Source of the DNA: Rhodobium gokarnense | GTDB taxonomy: Bacteria; Pseudomonadota; Alphaproteobacteria; Rhizobiales; Rhodobiaceae | Direction of reading: 5' to 3' | Assembly: GCF_025961475.1 (NCBI RefSeq) | Contig: NZ_JAOQNS010000005.1 | Coordinates: forward strand, 310,001-374,000 | DNA: 64,000 bases | In this document: positions 16,834 through 26,129 of the stretch, piece by piece | How the letters are laid out: each line of letters opens with the position of its first letter | Position numbering within the stretch: position 1 is the first letter of the stretch | Notes under the pieces: generated by a model | Told to the model about the DNA's origin: nothing | The model's input: the letters and a program-made list of their open reading frames with translations, nothing else | The model's database searches: none | Made by a program: the position numbers and the translations under genes

Positions 16834-18663
16834 TCAGGCGCTGAGCTTTTCCACCGGCTGCGGCGCAATCGCCGCGCGCGGAGCCGGGGCGTTGCGGGCC
16901 GGCAGCGGTTCGGCCGCGGCCTCGCAGTTGATCGGCAGGCGGACCTCGACCCTGGTTCCCTCGCCGAGAACGCTTCGGATGTCGATGCTGCCGCCATGCA
17001 GCGAAATCAGGCCCTTGACCACCGACAGGCCGAGGCCCGTTCCCTCGTGGCGCCGGTCGTAGCCGGAATCGGCCTGGAAGAAGGGATTGCCCAGCTTGAC
17101 GATATCCGCCTCGGCAATGCCGATGCCGTCGTCATGGACGAAGAGCACGATGCGTGTCCCTTCGCGCCGCGCGCCGATCCGCACCTCGTCGCCCGGATCG
17201 CTGAACTTGACCGCATTGGACAACAGGTTCAGCAGGATCTGCTTGCAGGCGCGGCGGTCGGCGACCAGCTCCGGCAGGTTTTCCGCCGTCTCGCTGCTGA
17301 GGCTGACCTGCTTTTCGTTGGCGGCCGGGCCGATGAGCTGACGGCAGTTCTCGATCAGGCAGCCGACCTCGAAGGGCTCGGCGACGATTTCGAAATTGCC
17401 GGATTCGATCTTCGACATGTCGAGGATGTCGTTGACGACCTGCAAGAGGTGATGCCCGGAATCGTGGATGAGCTGGGCGTACTGGACGTGCTGCTCGGCA
17501 TCGAAGTTCTCGCGCACATCCGGCTGCGAGAGGATCTCCGAAAAGCCGATGATCGCGTTCAGCGGCGTGCGCAACTCGTGGCTGATATTGGCGAGGAAGC
17601 GGGTCTTGGCGTGGCTTGCCGCTTCGGCGGCCTCGCGCGCCTGCTTCAGCTCGTCCTCCTGGCGCTTGCGCCGGCTGATGTCGCGGGTCACGGCGAGAAT
17701 CTCCGCCGCGCCGGTGATCGGATCGGGCTCGGCCAGAGCCTGGCAGCGCATCTCCATCCAGACATAGCCGGGCACGCCGCCGTCGACATCCTTGCGCGAG
17801 GCGCGGAACTCGATCGACTGGGCGCCGCGATGGGCGATGACGTCGGAGATCGCCTTCAGGAAGGCCGGCCGGTCGGCGACATGGACATGGTCGAAGAAGC
17901 CGCGGCCGAGTGCGCTCCTGGTGTCGACACCGAGCACACGGCGCACCGCCGGGGTAATGAAGACGACGTCGCCGTCCTGGGTGTGCAGGCTGACGATGTC
18001 GCTCATGTTCTCTGCGACCAGCCGATAGCGGTTGTCGCGCAGCACCGCCATGTTTTCGGTGTGGCGCTGGTAGAACTGGGCGCGCAGCGCAATGAGGGCG
18101 CCGTAGCCGATGCCGCCGACGAGGCCGACGACGTTGAGGGCCCAGTCGGAAATACCCGTGGCGTGCGGCGCCGGCAGCGCGGACGCCGCGTCGAGCCCGA
18201 TGACGGCGGCAAGGGTCGCCCCGGCAATGGCCGCGGCAACGGCGACCACCCGGCGCGAGCCCGACAGTGCGGCCTCGCCCGGCACCAGAATCAGCCAGAA
18301 CAGAAAGACGGAGCCGACGCCGCCGGTGACGCCGGACACGATGCCGACGAGCGCCGAGAAGGCGACGGCAAGGAGCAGGTGGGCGCTTTCGAAGCGTCCC
18401 GTGCGCGACAGGTAAAGGGCGACCGGCGCCTGGGCGGCGATCCAGGCGAAGGCGGCAACCACATAGACGTCGGTCTTGCCCCAGAGCGCGATATAGAGCG
18501 GCAGAAGTGCCAAAGCCGCGACGCCGCCGATCAGGTTGGCGGAGATGAACGTCTTGTGACGCGCGGCATGGATCGGGTCTTCGGCAACGCTCGGATGAAC
18601 GAGGCCGTCGGCAAACCGGGACAGAGAGGCAAAAACGTCGGTGTGCGACAACTCGGTACTCAA
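16834..18663 (-). CDS. PAS sensor histidine kinase, DivJ-like architecture
   Basis: 609 aa: five to six membrane segments (about 40-200), a PAS domain (NRYRLVAENMSDIVSLHTQDGD), a HisKA domain with the phosphoacceptor in SHELRTPLNAIIGFSE, and an HATPase_c domain with LLNLLSNAVKFS, VHDDGIGIAE and GTGLGLSVVKGL. All kinase boxes are intact. The layout and N-terminus resemble DivJ of Caulobacter and rhizobia, which phosphorylates DivK; assignment rests on architecture only. The TTG at 18663 is the only start available upstream of the first membrane segment. Operonic with the peptidoglycan-binding gene. Confidence 0.8.
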   Translation of the reverse strand: MSTELSHTDVFASLSRFADGLVHPSVAEDPIHAARHKTFISANLIGGVAALALLPLYIALWGKTDVYVVAAFAWIAAQAPVALYLSRTGRFESAHLLLAVAFSALVGIVSGVTGGVGSVFLFWLILVPGEAALSGSRRVVAVAAAIAGATLAAVIGLDAASALPAPHATGISDWALNVVGLVGGIGYGALIALRAQFYQRHTENMAVLRDNRYRLVAENMSDIVSLHTQDGDVVFITPAVRRVLGVDTRSALGRGFFDHVHVADRPAFLKAISDVIAHRGAQSIEFRASRKDVDGGVPGYVWMEMRCQALAEPDPITGAAEILAVTRDISRRKRQEDELKQAREAAEAASHAKTRFLANISHELRTPLNAIIGFSEILSQPDVRENFDAEQHVQYAQLIHDSGHHLLQVVNDILDMSKIESGNFEIVAEPFEVGCLIENCRQLIGPAANEKQVSLSSETAENLPELVADRRACKQILLNLLSNAVKFSDPGDEVRIGARREGTRIVLFVHDDGIGIAEADIVKLGNPFFQADSGYDRRHEGTGLGLSVVKGLISLHGGSIDIRSVLGEGTRVEVRLPINCEAAAEPLPARNAPAPRAAIAPQPVEKLSA

Positions 18664-18723
18664 CGCACGAAAAGCGCGCCGCTCCTCTTGAATTCGATTC
18701 CGATGCTGCCAGCGGGGCCTTAA

Positions 18724-19127
18724 GGAACGTTGAAATGAACGCCCGCCACACCCGGTGAAACGCCCAAATCAAGCCGGGATCGCACCCGCGAGAGGGGGTT
18801 TTGCGCGACGTGGTTAATCGATGCTTTCCGGCTTTCGGGGCCGTTTCCCCGCCGCCTTTACGGGCGGCAAACCATGGTCGTTGCGTGTCCGGGACCGCGC
18901 CGATGTGCAAAAACCGCGGATTTCCGCCATTCGGCTTATGGTAAATAGCCGGTAAAGGCCTTTGCGAAAATTTGAATCAAATATTTCTCAAGTTTATCTC
19001 GTATTTCGATCAAATGTAGGCGGCGCATTCAATTCAAGTTTTATACGTCATTGCTAGGGTGTGAGCGTATCCGGCAGAACAAAAACAAGCCGGAACGAGT
19101 TTTCAAAACAGGGAAAGGGCAGACCCC
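18724..19127. other. Intergenic region between divergent kinase and DUF5330 genes
   Basis: 404 bp without a gene. The left half is GC-rich; the right half (about 18945-19060) is AT-rich and likely holds promoters for both directions. I found no clear -35/-10 pair. AAGGG lies just ahead of the ATG at 19128. Confidence 0.4.
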
Positions 19128-19502
19128 ATGTTTTTGATCCGTACCGCTTTCTGGCTCACCTTGCTTCTGGTGATTCTCCCGATCGACGTGGAGACCAACG
19201 ACGCCGGGCAGCAGCCCCAGATCAGCACCTTCGAGGCGATCGGCGCCGCCTCCTCGGTGATCAACGACTTCTCGCATTTCTGCGACCGCAACGAGGCAGC
19301 CTGCGCCACCGGCGGCGCGGCCATCAAGCATGTCGGTCAGAAGGCGAAGGCCGGCGCGCGCATGGTCTACGAATATCTTGACGGCAATCTCGATGAGACG
19401 CCCGACGCGAACGCCGCGCCCGATGGGGCTGCCGGCGACACGCTGACCGCTTCCGACCGCCAGCCGGCCTGGCGGACCGCGAAGGCCGAACCCTCGGCCT
19501 GA
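19128..19502 (+). CDS. DUF5330-family exported protein
   Basis: 124 aa. N-terminal hydrophobic signal or anchor (MFLIRTAFWLTLLLVILP), then DVET, a conserved ISTFEAIGAASSVINDFSHFC segment with CDRNEAACATGG, and a disordered acidic C-terminus. The cysteines in the middle suggest a periplasmic disulfide. A short family typical of Hyphomicrobiales; role unknown. ATG 19128 has an AAGGG site. Confidence 0.75.
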   Translation: MFLIRTAFWLTLLLVILPIDVETNDAGQQPQISTFEAIGAASSVINDFSHFCDRNEAACATGGAAIKHVGQKAKAGARMVYEYLDGNLDETPDANAAPDGAAGDTLTASDRQPAWRTAKAEPSA

Positions 19503-19686
19503 GCGCGAAGACTCACAGGATTCAAGGGGGAGGAACGGGCAAACCGCTCCCAAGACCAGCCGGCACCTTCGTCGTCGCCCGGCACCCGCCGGGACCGCGC
19601 GGCGGCAAGGGCGCCGGCCCCCCGAGAGAAATTTCTCCCTGACGAGCTGCCATCGATCGCCTTTCCGTCCGCGGTCGATCATCCCT

Positions 19687-19721
19687 GCGCCGCAAGCCGT
19701 CCGCGCTTGCGGCGCTTTTTT
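19687..19721 (+). terminator. Intrinsic terminator after DUF5330
   Basis: Perfect 10-bp stem GCGCCGCAAG / CTTGCGGCGC (19687-19696 and 19706-19715) with a 9-nt loop and six T. It is the only notable element in the 19503-19815 gap, which otherwise contains no gene. Confidence 0.85.
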
Positions 19722-19815
19722 CCGGGCCGGCTGCATTGGTCCGGCGGGTTCCAACGGCCGCGACGATGCCCTATATCTGCGGGCGCAAAGGACACCTCCA
19801 GCCAGCGGCCGCGCT

Positions 19816-20232
19816 ATGCAGATCGACGACATTGTCGAAAATTTCGAACTCCTCGACGACTGGGAAGATCGCTATCGCTATGTGATCGAACTCGGCAAGG
19901 AGTTGGAGCCGCTGCCGGACGACGAGCGTACCGAGGCCAACAAGGTGCATGGCTGCACCAGCCAGGTCTGGCTCGCGACCCATCTTGAGAATGGCGACGG
20001 CACGGCGCGGCTCACCTTCCGCGGCGACAGCGACGCCCATATCGTGCGCGGGCTGATCGCCATCCTGTTCGCCCAGCTTTCCGGGCAGACGGCGCCGGAG
20101 ATTCTGGATGCCGATCCGGCGGCGACCTTCCAGCGCATCGGCCTCAGCGACCACCTGACGCCGCAGCGCGCCAATGGCCTCAACGCCATGATCGCCCGCA
20201 TCCGCAAGGACGCGGCAGCGGCCGCCGCCTGA
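19816..20232 (+). CDS. sufE: SufE-family sulfur acceptor
   Basis: 138 aa, usual length. SufE takes persulfide from the cysteine desulfurase SufS and passes it to the Fe-S scaffold. Seen: DDIVENFELLDDWEDRYRYVIELG at the N-terminus and the catalytic Cys in KVHGCTSQVWL, then the LIAILFAQLSG helix. The other suf genes are not in the window, so this copy stands apart from the main operon. Convergent with the DUF6456 gene 15 bp away. Confidence 0.9.
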   Translation: MQIDDIVENFELLDDWEDRYRYVIELGKELEPLPDDERTEANKVHGCTSQVWLATHLENGDGTARLTFRGDSDAHIVRGLIAILFAQLSGQTAPEILDADPAATFQRIGLSDHLTPQRANGLNAMIARIRKDAAAAAA

Positions 20233-20247
20233 CGGGCAACGCCAGCC

Positions 20248-21045
20248 TCACTCTTCCGCAATCGCCACGATTTGTTGCTGCTTTGCCTGGTTTTGCCGGG
20301 CAGACCGGCCGTGCGCGTAGTAGGCGTCGAGGCGCGAAAGCGCGATCGCCAGGATGACCTTGCCGGCGCGGGCCGGCCAGCCGCGCGCCCGTTCCACCTT
20401 CTCCAGCCCTTTCAGAAAACAGCAGACGTCGATGAGGATGCCGGAGAGTTCCGGCCCAACGGCGTCAAGGGCTTTCCCGACACGACCGCGGGCGGAAAGG
20501 GCCGATTCCGTCAGGTCCGCGATGCCGCCGCGCTCGCCGCTGCGCCGGTCTGCCGGAAGATCCATGGCGCTCCAGTTGGCGGTCACACGTGGCGCCATCC
20601 GGCCGCGCTCGAAGTCGACGCGCAGCCGTTCGCCGGCGGCGACCTGGGCCTCGCTCAGATAGGGCTTGCCGTCGCGGCCGCGCCGGCGGGCGAGCCAGGC
20701 GAGCGGGCTCTCGGCATCGTTGACGGTGACGCGGAGCCTGCGGCCGCCCTCCTCCAGGACCGTTGTCGCACGCAGCGCCCGGTGCTGGTCGCCGAAGCCC
20801 TCGCCGCCGCTGAGGGCGCGGCGGAGCGCCGCCCTGCCGGCATCCGTCAGCGCAGCCGTACCATCTTCGCCGCGCACGATAAGGCCGTCGCTGACGAGCG
20901 GTTGCCAGATGTTCGGGTCGAGCGCCTTCGGTCCCGGGCCCTTGGCCCCGTTTTCTTGCCTGAGGCAGCAGCGGCCGCCGGCGATGCGCTTCAGGAGCCG
21001 TGTCCTTTCGGCGCCGTTGCCGCGCGCGGGGCGGGTTCGCGCCAT
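20248..21045 (-). CDS. DUF6456 domain protein
   Basis: 265 aa. ATG 21045 (MARTRPARG) lies five bases after the HdaB-like stop, so the two are coupled. N-terminal segment with a wHTH-like part (WQPLVSDGLIVRGEDGTAALTDAGRAALRRAL) and a C-terminal helical domain (LSGILIDVCCFLKGLEKVERARGWPARAGKVILAIALSRLDAYY, broken here by function) characteristic of the family. Soluble, basic N-terminus. DUF6456 proteins are usually annotated as helix-turn-helix or unknown; the constant link with a DnaA-domain-IV protein suggests a replication-linked role, which is inference. Confidence 0.75.
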   Translation of the reverse strand: MARTRPARGNGAERTRLLKRIAGGRCCLRQENGAKGPGPKALDPNIWQPLVSDGLIVRGEDGTAALTDAGRAALRRALSGGEGFGDQHRALRATTVLEEGGRRLRVTVNDAESPLAWLARRRGRDGKPYLSEAQVAAGERLRVDFERGRMAPRVTANWSAMDLPADRRSGERGGIADLTESALSARGRVGKALDAVGPELSGILIDVCCFLKGLEKVERARGWPARAGKVILAIALSRLDAYYAHGRSARQNQAKQQQIVAIAEE

Positions 21046-21050
21046 GGCGC

Positions 21051-21443
21051 CTACGCCGCTTCCCAGAAATTGGCGGCGATCATGTCCTTCCACGATCCGA
21101 CGGCCTGCTCGATGCCGTCGAGGAGCCGGTCGAGGCGCGGATCCTCGCGCTGGTCCTCGATGACCCGGCAGGCATGGGCGGCGGTGGTGCGGTCGCGGCC
21201 GAACTGGCGGCCCACTTCGGTCAGCGACAGGCCGAGGCGGACATGGGCGACATACATGGCGACCTGGCGGGCGAAGGCGACGGGTGCGCGGCGGCGCGTG
21301 CGGGCCCGCAGCTCCTCGACCGGCATGCGAAAGGCCATGGCCACCGTGAGCTCCAGAAAACGGCAGGCCTCGGCGGTGCCGAAATCCCGGCGCAGGGGAA
21401 AGGGTGGGCACGAAGCCACGGCGGGTGGGCAGGAATGAATCAT
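21051..21443 (-). CDS. DnaA domain-IV-like protein (HdaB-like)
   Basis: 130 aa and essentially only a DnaA domain IV: ARQVAMYVAHVRLGLSLTEVG then FGRDRTTAAHACRVIED, corresponding to the DnaA signature (RDHTTVxHA) with His replaced by Arg. No AAA+ domain. In Caulobacter the small DnaA-related protein HdaB has this make-up and stimulates replication initiation by limiting RIDA; I infer the same family here. Start ATG 21443 (MIHSCPP) is used; the conserved part begins about residue 25. Operonic with DUF6456. Confidence 0.75.
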   Translation of the reverse strand: MIHSCPPAVASCPPFPLRRDFGTAEACRFLELTVAMAFRMPVEELRARTRRRAPVAFARQVAMYVAHVRLGLSLTEVGRQFGRDRTTAAHACRVIEDQREDPRLDRLLDGIEQAVGSWKDMIAANFWEAA

Positions 21444-21467
21444 TGGGGTCCGTCCTTCCGAAAACAC

Positions 21468-21790
21468 GCTCCTACGGCACGCAATTAGGAATAAATGCCT
21501 CGGACAGGATGGGGCCGGACAGACCGCTCGGGGATAACTTTCCCGGCTGCCGATCTGTTTATCTCAAGTTGTCTTTCGTGGAAGCGCTCGGGAAAAGACC
21601 TGATGCAGGCAATCTACGCTTATCGCAATATGTTGTTTTTAAGAAGGTATTTTGCGCAACGGCCGCACCGGCAGGCAGCAGGAATTACAAGTAAAACGTG
21701 TATTTCTTCAATCGTGCACCGCGCCAAGGCGAGGATAACCAGGCTGCGCGCGCACAAAAGTCTTTGCCCGGGACGGGCGGGCACAACGGA
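21468..21790. other. Intergenic region between HdaB-like and mucR
   Basis: 323 bp, mixed composition, with an AT-rich patch around 21610-21700. Presumably contains the promoter of the HdaB-like/DUF6456 operon (minus strand). No gene or clear structure found apart from the mucR terminator to its right. Confidence 0.4.
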
Positions 21791-21825
21791 AAATGCCGCG
21801 GCCCGCCGTCGCGGCCGCGGCATTT
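21791..21825 (-). terminator. Hairpin after mucR
   Basis: Perfect 13-bp stem AAATGCCGCGGCC / GGCCGCGGCATTT (21791-21803 and 21813-21825) with a 9-nt loop, 28 bp past the mucR stop. The T-tract on the minus strand is short (TTTT), so it is a probable but not ideal intrinsic terminator. Confidence 0.65.
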
Positions 21826-21853
21826 CGAAGACCGGATCGGTATCCGGTCGGAC

Positions 21854-22282
21854 TTACTTGGAACGCCGACGCTGCTGGCCGAGACCCATCTTCTTGGCAA
21901 GAGCCGAGCGGGCGGCAGCATAGTTCGGGGCCACCATCGGATAATCCGGCGGCAGATTCCACTTCTCGCGGTATTCTTCCGGCGTCATATCGTAGTGCGT
22001 CCGCAGATGGCGCTTCAGCGACTTGAACTTCTTGCCGTCTTCCAGGCAGATGATGTAATCGGGCGTCACCGACTTCTTGTAGGGGACGGCCGGCTTCAAC
22101 GGCTCCGGCTCCGGCTCGGCGGCCTCACCGGTGGTTTTCTGGAGTGCGGAATACACCTCGGAGATCAGACCCGGCAAATCGGCCGAGGCAACGGCGTTAT
22201 TACTCACATAGGCGGACACGATATCCGCCGTGAGATCGATCAAGTTGGAATCCATCGCTTCTTCGTTCATCATTTCACCCAT
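21854..22282 (-). CDS. mucR: MucR/Ros-family transcriptional regulator
   Basis: About 142 aa. Zinc-finger regulator of exopolysaccharide, motility and cell-cycle genes in rhizobia and Brucella; MucR proteins silence AT-rich DNA. N-terminal oligomerisation helix ([18 protein letters not shown]), then the Ros finger: [22 protein letters not shown] and [13 protein letters not shown]. The second zinc ligand is Asp in place of Cys (CLED), a substitution known in several MucR proteins. Start ATG 22282 used; ATGs at 22273 and 22270 are alternatives. Its own upstream region is AT-rich, consistent with autoregulation. Confidence 0.9.
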   Translation of the reverse strand: MGEMMNEEAMDSNLIDLTADIVSAYVSNNAVASADLPGLISEVYSALQKTTGEAAEPEPEPLKPAVPYKKSVTPDYIICLEDGKKFKSLKRHLRTHYDMTPEEYREKWNLPPDYPMVAPNYAAARSALAKKMGLGQQRRRSK

Positions 22283-22601
22283 TCAGGCGCAGAAACGCGC
22301 CACTTTACCTCGAAATTCCCCGCTGGTGTGCCGGATAAACTTACCGCCAAGTTCTCGTTTGATGCCCGGCACTGATGTGAAGTTTTCAAATATCCGACAT
22401 TGGATGAAAGAGAGGTATAAATCATTTTCTCCAAAAAACAAGAGCCGGAAAAGACTAACGTTCAACCTGCCGATTTATTGCGTTTTTTAGATAGAGTTCG
22501 GATACCATTAATCATATTGCGCCGGCAGGTAAAAACCTGAAGACCACTACTAGTGGTTTATCGCTGGGAAAATAGCGACTCAAAGACGGCGAATCAGCGA
22601 C
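22283..22601. other. AT-rich intergenic region upstream of mucR
   Basis: 319 bp with A/T-rich stretches at about 22370-22530, unlike the flanks. It is the promoter region of mucR and a likely autoregulatory target, since MucR binds AT-rich sites. A short repeat GCGACTC occurs twice near 22576-22603. No gene recognised. Confidence 0.4.
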
Positions 22602-22952
22602 TCAGCCGTCGCGGTCGAACTTCACGGCGTCGGCATAGTCATCGATTCGCGTTTCTTCGGCCGGCTTGTGGCCGACCAGATAGGCGGCGCGGGCCAGAAG
22701 ATGTGTCGAGACCGGGGTCGTCAGCAGAAAGAAGACGACGCCGGCAAGGGCGCGCGAGATGACGTCGATCTCGGCGGCATAGACGGCAAGGCCGACCATC
22801 ATCAGGCCGGAGCCGAGGGTGCCGGCCTTACTGGCCGCATGCATGCGCATATAGATGTCGCGCAGGCGCAGCAGGCCGATGGACGCGACAAAGGCAAAGA
22901 AAGAGCCGGTGAGAAGAATAAGGCCGACGGCAATGTTCTGGATGTCGCTCAT
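22602..22952 (-). CDS. mrpG: Mrp antiporter subunit G
   Basis: 116 aa. Three membrane helices ([54 protein letters not shown]) and the conserved [19 protein letters not shown], the MnhG/PhaG signature. Last gene of the Mrp operon; its ATG overlaps the mrpF stop (ATGA). Small integral membrane subunit required for assembly of the Na+(K+)/H+ antiporter. Confidence 0.9.
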   Translation of the reverse strand: MSDIQNIAVGLILLTGSFFAFVASIGLLRLRDIYMRMHAASKAGTLGSGLMMVGLAVYAAEIDVISRALAGVVFFLLTTPVSTHLLARAAYLVGHKPAEETRIDDYADAVKFDRDG

Positions 22953-23281
22953 GCCGGGTCCTCCGCGGAACGGGCCGACTCTTCCTGGGCGAGCTCCATG
23001 CGGCCGCGATTGAGCACGAATCGCGCGAATGCGACGGTGGCGAGGAACCCGACGAGGCCGAGGGCAATCGCGATGTCGAGATAGAGATAGTAGGACGTCT
23101 TCACCCCGATGACGGCGATGAAGCCGATGCCGACGGCGACCAGCATATCGAGGGCGAGAATGCGGTCCGGCAGGGTCGGCCCGATGATGATCCGGACGAC
23201 GATCAGGACAAAGGACACGGCAAGCACGGCCAGCGACAGCAATACGCACCATTGCAGGAAGGCGGCGGACGACGACATCAT
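22949..23281 (-). CDS. mrpF: Mrp antiporter subunit F
   Basis: 110 aa. Start at the first of two adjacent ATGs (23281), overlapping the mrpE stop. Three membrane helices with the family motif [20 protein letters not shown] and the [19 protein letters not shown] segment. A C-terminal acidic tail ([12 protein letters not shown]). Membrane subunit of the complex. Confidence 0.9.
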   Translation of the reverse strand: MMSSSAAFLQWCVLLSLAVLAVSFVLIVVRIIIGPTLPDRILALDMLVAVGIGFIAVIGVKTSYYLYLDIAIALGLVGFLATVAFARFVLNRGRMELAQEESARSAEDPA

Positions 23282-23754
23282 CGGAATGCCTCCATGATCT
23301 TGCGCTCGAACCCGTTGCGGATGTCGGCGATGGCAGCATCGACGTCGGGGATATCGAGGGCGTGGACGTAGAGCACCTTGCGGTCGTCGGAGACGTCGAC
23401 GCTGAGGGTGCCGGGCGTCAGCGTGATCAGGTTGGCGAGCAGCGTGATCTCGAAATCCCGGTCGATGGTCAGCGGATAGGCGAAGATGCCGGGGCTCAGC
23501 CGCATCTTCGGCGACAGCACCACACGGGCGACCTTCAGCGCAGACAGCACCAGTTCGTAGAGGAACAGCAGCGCCAGGGCGACGACCTTGTAGGAGCGCT
23601 TGACGTAGGCGACCGTGCCGGCCTGCTCGCGGATGATGAGGAGCGCGAGCGAGCCGAGGGCAAAGCCGAACAGGATGTTGACCAGTGTGAAGCTGCCGCC
23701 GACGGCGGCCCACATGATGGCCAGGAGGATGTTGATCAGATAGAGCGCGATCAT
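23278..23754 (-). CDS. mrpE: Mrp antiporter subunit E
   Basis: 158 aa. Two to three N-terminal membrane helices, then the soluble part with [39 protein letters not shown], the MnhE/PhaE hallmark. ATG overlaps the mrpD stop (ATGA), showing tight coupling. Confidence 0.9.
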   Translation of the reverse strand: MIALYLINILLAIMWAAVGGSFTLVNILFGFALGSLALLIIREQAGTVAYVKRSYKVVALALLFLYELVLSALKVARVVLSPKMRLSPGIFAYPLTIDRDFEITLLANLITLTPGTLSVDVSDDRKVLYVHALDIPDVDAAIADIRNGFERKIMEAFR

Positions 23755-25331
23755 TCGGAGCCTCCGAAGACGGAGTCGAGATAGGCGCCCGGATCGACCA
23801 TACCGAGCGCACTCTGGTTGGCAACGGCAAAGACCGGTTCCGGCCAGACGCCGAGCCAGACGATTAGCGCAACGAGGAAGAACACCGGCAGATAGGCGGC
23901 AAGCCGCGTCTCATGGGGCACCCGCGCCGTCGGCAGGTGCTCCGCGCCGTCCGGGGTGCCGAGCGGGCCACCGCGCCAGAAGGCAAACAGCCAGACCCGG
24001 CCGACGGCAAGGGTGGTCAGGAACCCGGTCAGGAGGATGGCGGCGGCGAGCAGGCCCTGGCCCGCCTTCAGCGAGGCCTCGACCAGCACGACCTTGGGCC
24101 AGAAGCCGGAGAACGGCGGCAGGCCGGAAACGGCAAGGCCGAGCACCAGGAAGAGCCCTGCGAGCAGCGGATTGGCGCCGTAAAGGCCGCCGAGGCCGGC
24201 AAGGTCGAAGGCGCCGCCGGTGCGGCGCATGATGCCGGCGACATAGTAGAGCGCGGTCATCACCAGCATGGAATGGACGGCATAGAGCAGCGCGCCGCCG
24301 ACCGCATCCGCGGTACCGAGCGCAAGGCCGACCAGCATGGAGCCGATGCCGGAGACCACCAGATAGCCGAGCATGCGGCGGATATCGTTCTGGGCAAGCG
24401 CGCCGAGGACGCCCGACAGCATGGTGCCGATCGCCAGCCAGACGATGATGTCCGCCATCACCGCACGGTTCTCCGGCATCAGCATGACCAGGATGCGGAT
24501 CAGCGAATAGACGCCGACCTTGGTCAGGAGCCCGGCAAAGACCGCGCCGACGACGATGCGCGGCGTGTGGTAGGAGGCAGGCAGCCAGAAATTGATCGGG
24601 AAGGCGGCCGCCTTCATGGCAAAGGCGAGCAGGAACAGGGCGGCGATGGTGCCGATCGGCGCGGCGTCGGGCAGCTCGCGCACGGTGCGCACGATGTCGG
24701 CCATGTTGAGGGTGCCGAGGACGCCGTAGAGATAGCCGACGGCGACGAGGAACAGCGTCGTCGCGATCAGGTTGAGGAAGGCGTATTTGACGGCGCCGTC
24801 GAGCTGCGGCCTGGAGGAGCCGAGGATCAAAAGGCCGAAGGACGAGATCAGCGTCACCTCGAACCAGACATAGAGGTTGAAGATGTCGCCGGTGAGGAAG
24901 GCGCCGGAGACGCCGGTCATCAGCAGCATCAGGAGCGGATAGAAGCCGTAGCGCCGGGACAGGGTGCGCACGTCGACGAGGGCATAGACCGAGCCCGTCA
25001 GCGCGACCACCGCGCCAACCAGCGCCATCAGCGCGCCGAAGGCGTCGACCGTGAAGGCGATGCCGAAGGGCGGCAGCCAGTTGCCCATCACCATGGTGAC
25101 CGGGCCGTCGGTCATGACGCGCGCCAGCAGGGCGGCGTCGATGGCGACCAGGAGCGCCATCACGAAGGTGCCGATCCAGGGCTGCAGGGTCGTCTGCTTG
25201 CGGGTCATCAGGCAGATGGCACCGCCGATGATGGTGGTGACGACCGGCGCGATCACCAGCCAGTCGGCAAAGGCCACCGGCTGGGTGAACATGGCATGGG
25301 ACAGGTCTACGGCGTGGCTTTCTCCGGCCAT
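23751..25331 (-). CDS. mrpD: Mrp antiporter subunit D
   Basis: 526 aa, about 14 membrane helices, proton-conducting subunit related to NuoM/N of complex I. Seen: the [15 protein letters not shown] segment with the key Glu, [19 protein letters not shown], and [18 protein letters not shown]. Length and motifs are normal. One base separates it from the mrpC stop. Confidence 0.93.
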   Translation of the reverse strand: MAGESHAVDLSHAMFTQPVAFADWLVIAPVVTTIIGGAICLMTRKQTTLQPWIGTFVMALLVAIDAALLARVMTDGPVTMVMGNWLPPFGIAFTVDAFGALMALVGAVVALTGSVYALVDVRTLSRRYGFYPLLMLLMTGVSGAFLTGDIFNLYVWFEVTLISSFGLLILGSSRPQLDGAVKYAFLNLIATTLFLVAVGYLYGVLGTLNMADIVRTVRELPDAAPIGTIAALFLLAFAMKAAAFPINFWLPASYHTPRIVVGAVFAGLLTKVGVYSLIRILVMLMPENRAVMADIIVWLAIGTMLSGVLGALAQNDIRRMLGYLVVSGIGSMLVGLALGTADAVGGALLYAVHSMLVMTALYYVAGIMRRTGGAFDLAGLGGLYGANPLLAGLFLVLGLAVSGLPPFSGFWPKVVLVEASLKAGQGLLAAAILLTGFLTTLAVGRVWLFAFWRGGPLGTPDGAEHLPTARVPHETRLAAYLPVFFLVALIVWLGVWPEPVFAVANQSALGMVDPGAYLDSVFGGSE

Positions 25332-25332
25332 G

Positions 25333-25710
25333 TCAGTATCCCATCGGCGGTTCGGGTTCCCGCTCCGGTTCGGCGACGCGCATTTCGTTCACGTCGTCGG
25401 TGCCGAGCGCCTGGTAGGCGCGAAAGCCGAGCACGAGCAGGAAGGCGAAGAAGGAAAAGGAGATCACGATCGCCGTCAGGATGAGGGCCTGGGGCAGCGG
25501 ATTGGCGGTCGCCATGGTCGGCACCATCTGGCCTTCGGCGATGATCGGCGGTACTTCGCGCAGGAGCCGCCCGGCGGTGAAGATCAGGAGGTTGACCCCG
25601 TTCGACAGCAGCGCCACGCCGAGCAGGACGCGGATGATGTGGGTCGACAGCATCAGGTAGAAGCTGGCCGAGAACAGCACCGTGATCAGCACGCAGAGAA
25701 CGGGTTCCAT
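25333..25710 (-). CDS. mrpC: Mrp antiporter subunit C
   Basis: 125 aa, NuoK-like, three helices. Start at [21 protein letters not shown] (ATG 25710), sharing one base with the mrpB stop; longer in-frame extension would run through mrpB. Family motif HIIRVLLGVALLSNGVNLLIF and the DPLPQALILTAIVISF-like block (here NPLPQALILTAIVISF) are clear. Acidic/Pro-rich tail. Confidence 0.92.
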   Translation of the reverse strand: MEPVLCVLITVLFSASFYLMLSTHIIRVLLGVALLSNGVNLLIFTAGRLLREVPPIIAEGQMVPTMATANPLPQALILTAIVISFSFFAFLLVLGFRAYQALGTDDVNEMRVAEPEREPEPPMGY

Positions 25711-26129
25711 CAATCGAACTCCCGTTCTTCGAGCGCCAGCGCGATCGAGGTGATGGCGCCGACGACGACGAAATAGACGCCGATGTCGAACAGCATCGGC
25801 GTCGACAGGTCGACCTTGACCTGGAACACCTCGATGGCCGTCCACAGGCCGGTGAGGAACGGCACGCCGCTCAGCATCGACGGCAGGCCGGCGATGGCGG
25901 CGATGAAGAGGCCGAAGCCAGCAATGCCCATGGGATGGAAATAGATCGCCCGGCGCACCGGCGCGACGCCGGAGGCGATGCCGTAGATGGCGAAGGCGGA
26001 GGCCGCGATCAGGCCGCCGATGAAGCCGCCGCCCGGCTCGTTATGGCCGCGCAATAGCACGAAGATCGAGAACAACACCATGATCGCCGCCAGGAACGGC
26101 GCGATCGTGCGGAAAATAACGGTCCTCAC
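25710..26129 (-). CDS. mrpB: Mrp antiporter subunit B
   Basis: 139 aa from the GTG at 26129, which overlaps the mrpA stop (GTGA) and has GGAGGGG seven bases upstream; an ATG 18 bases earlier is less likely. Motif [20 protein letters not shown] is the MnhB signature, followed by helices and [18 protein letters not shown]. Four predicted helices. Confidence 0.92.
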   Translation of the reverse strand: MRTVIFRTIAPFLAAIMVLFSIFVLLRGHNEPGGGFIGGLIAASAFAIYGIASGVAPVRRAIYFHPMGIAGFGLFIAAIAGLPSMLSGVPFLTGLWTAIEVFQVKVDLSTPMLFDIGVYFVVVGAITSIALALEEREFD

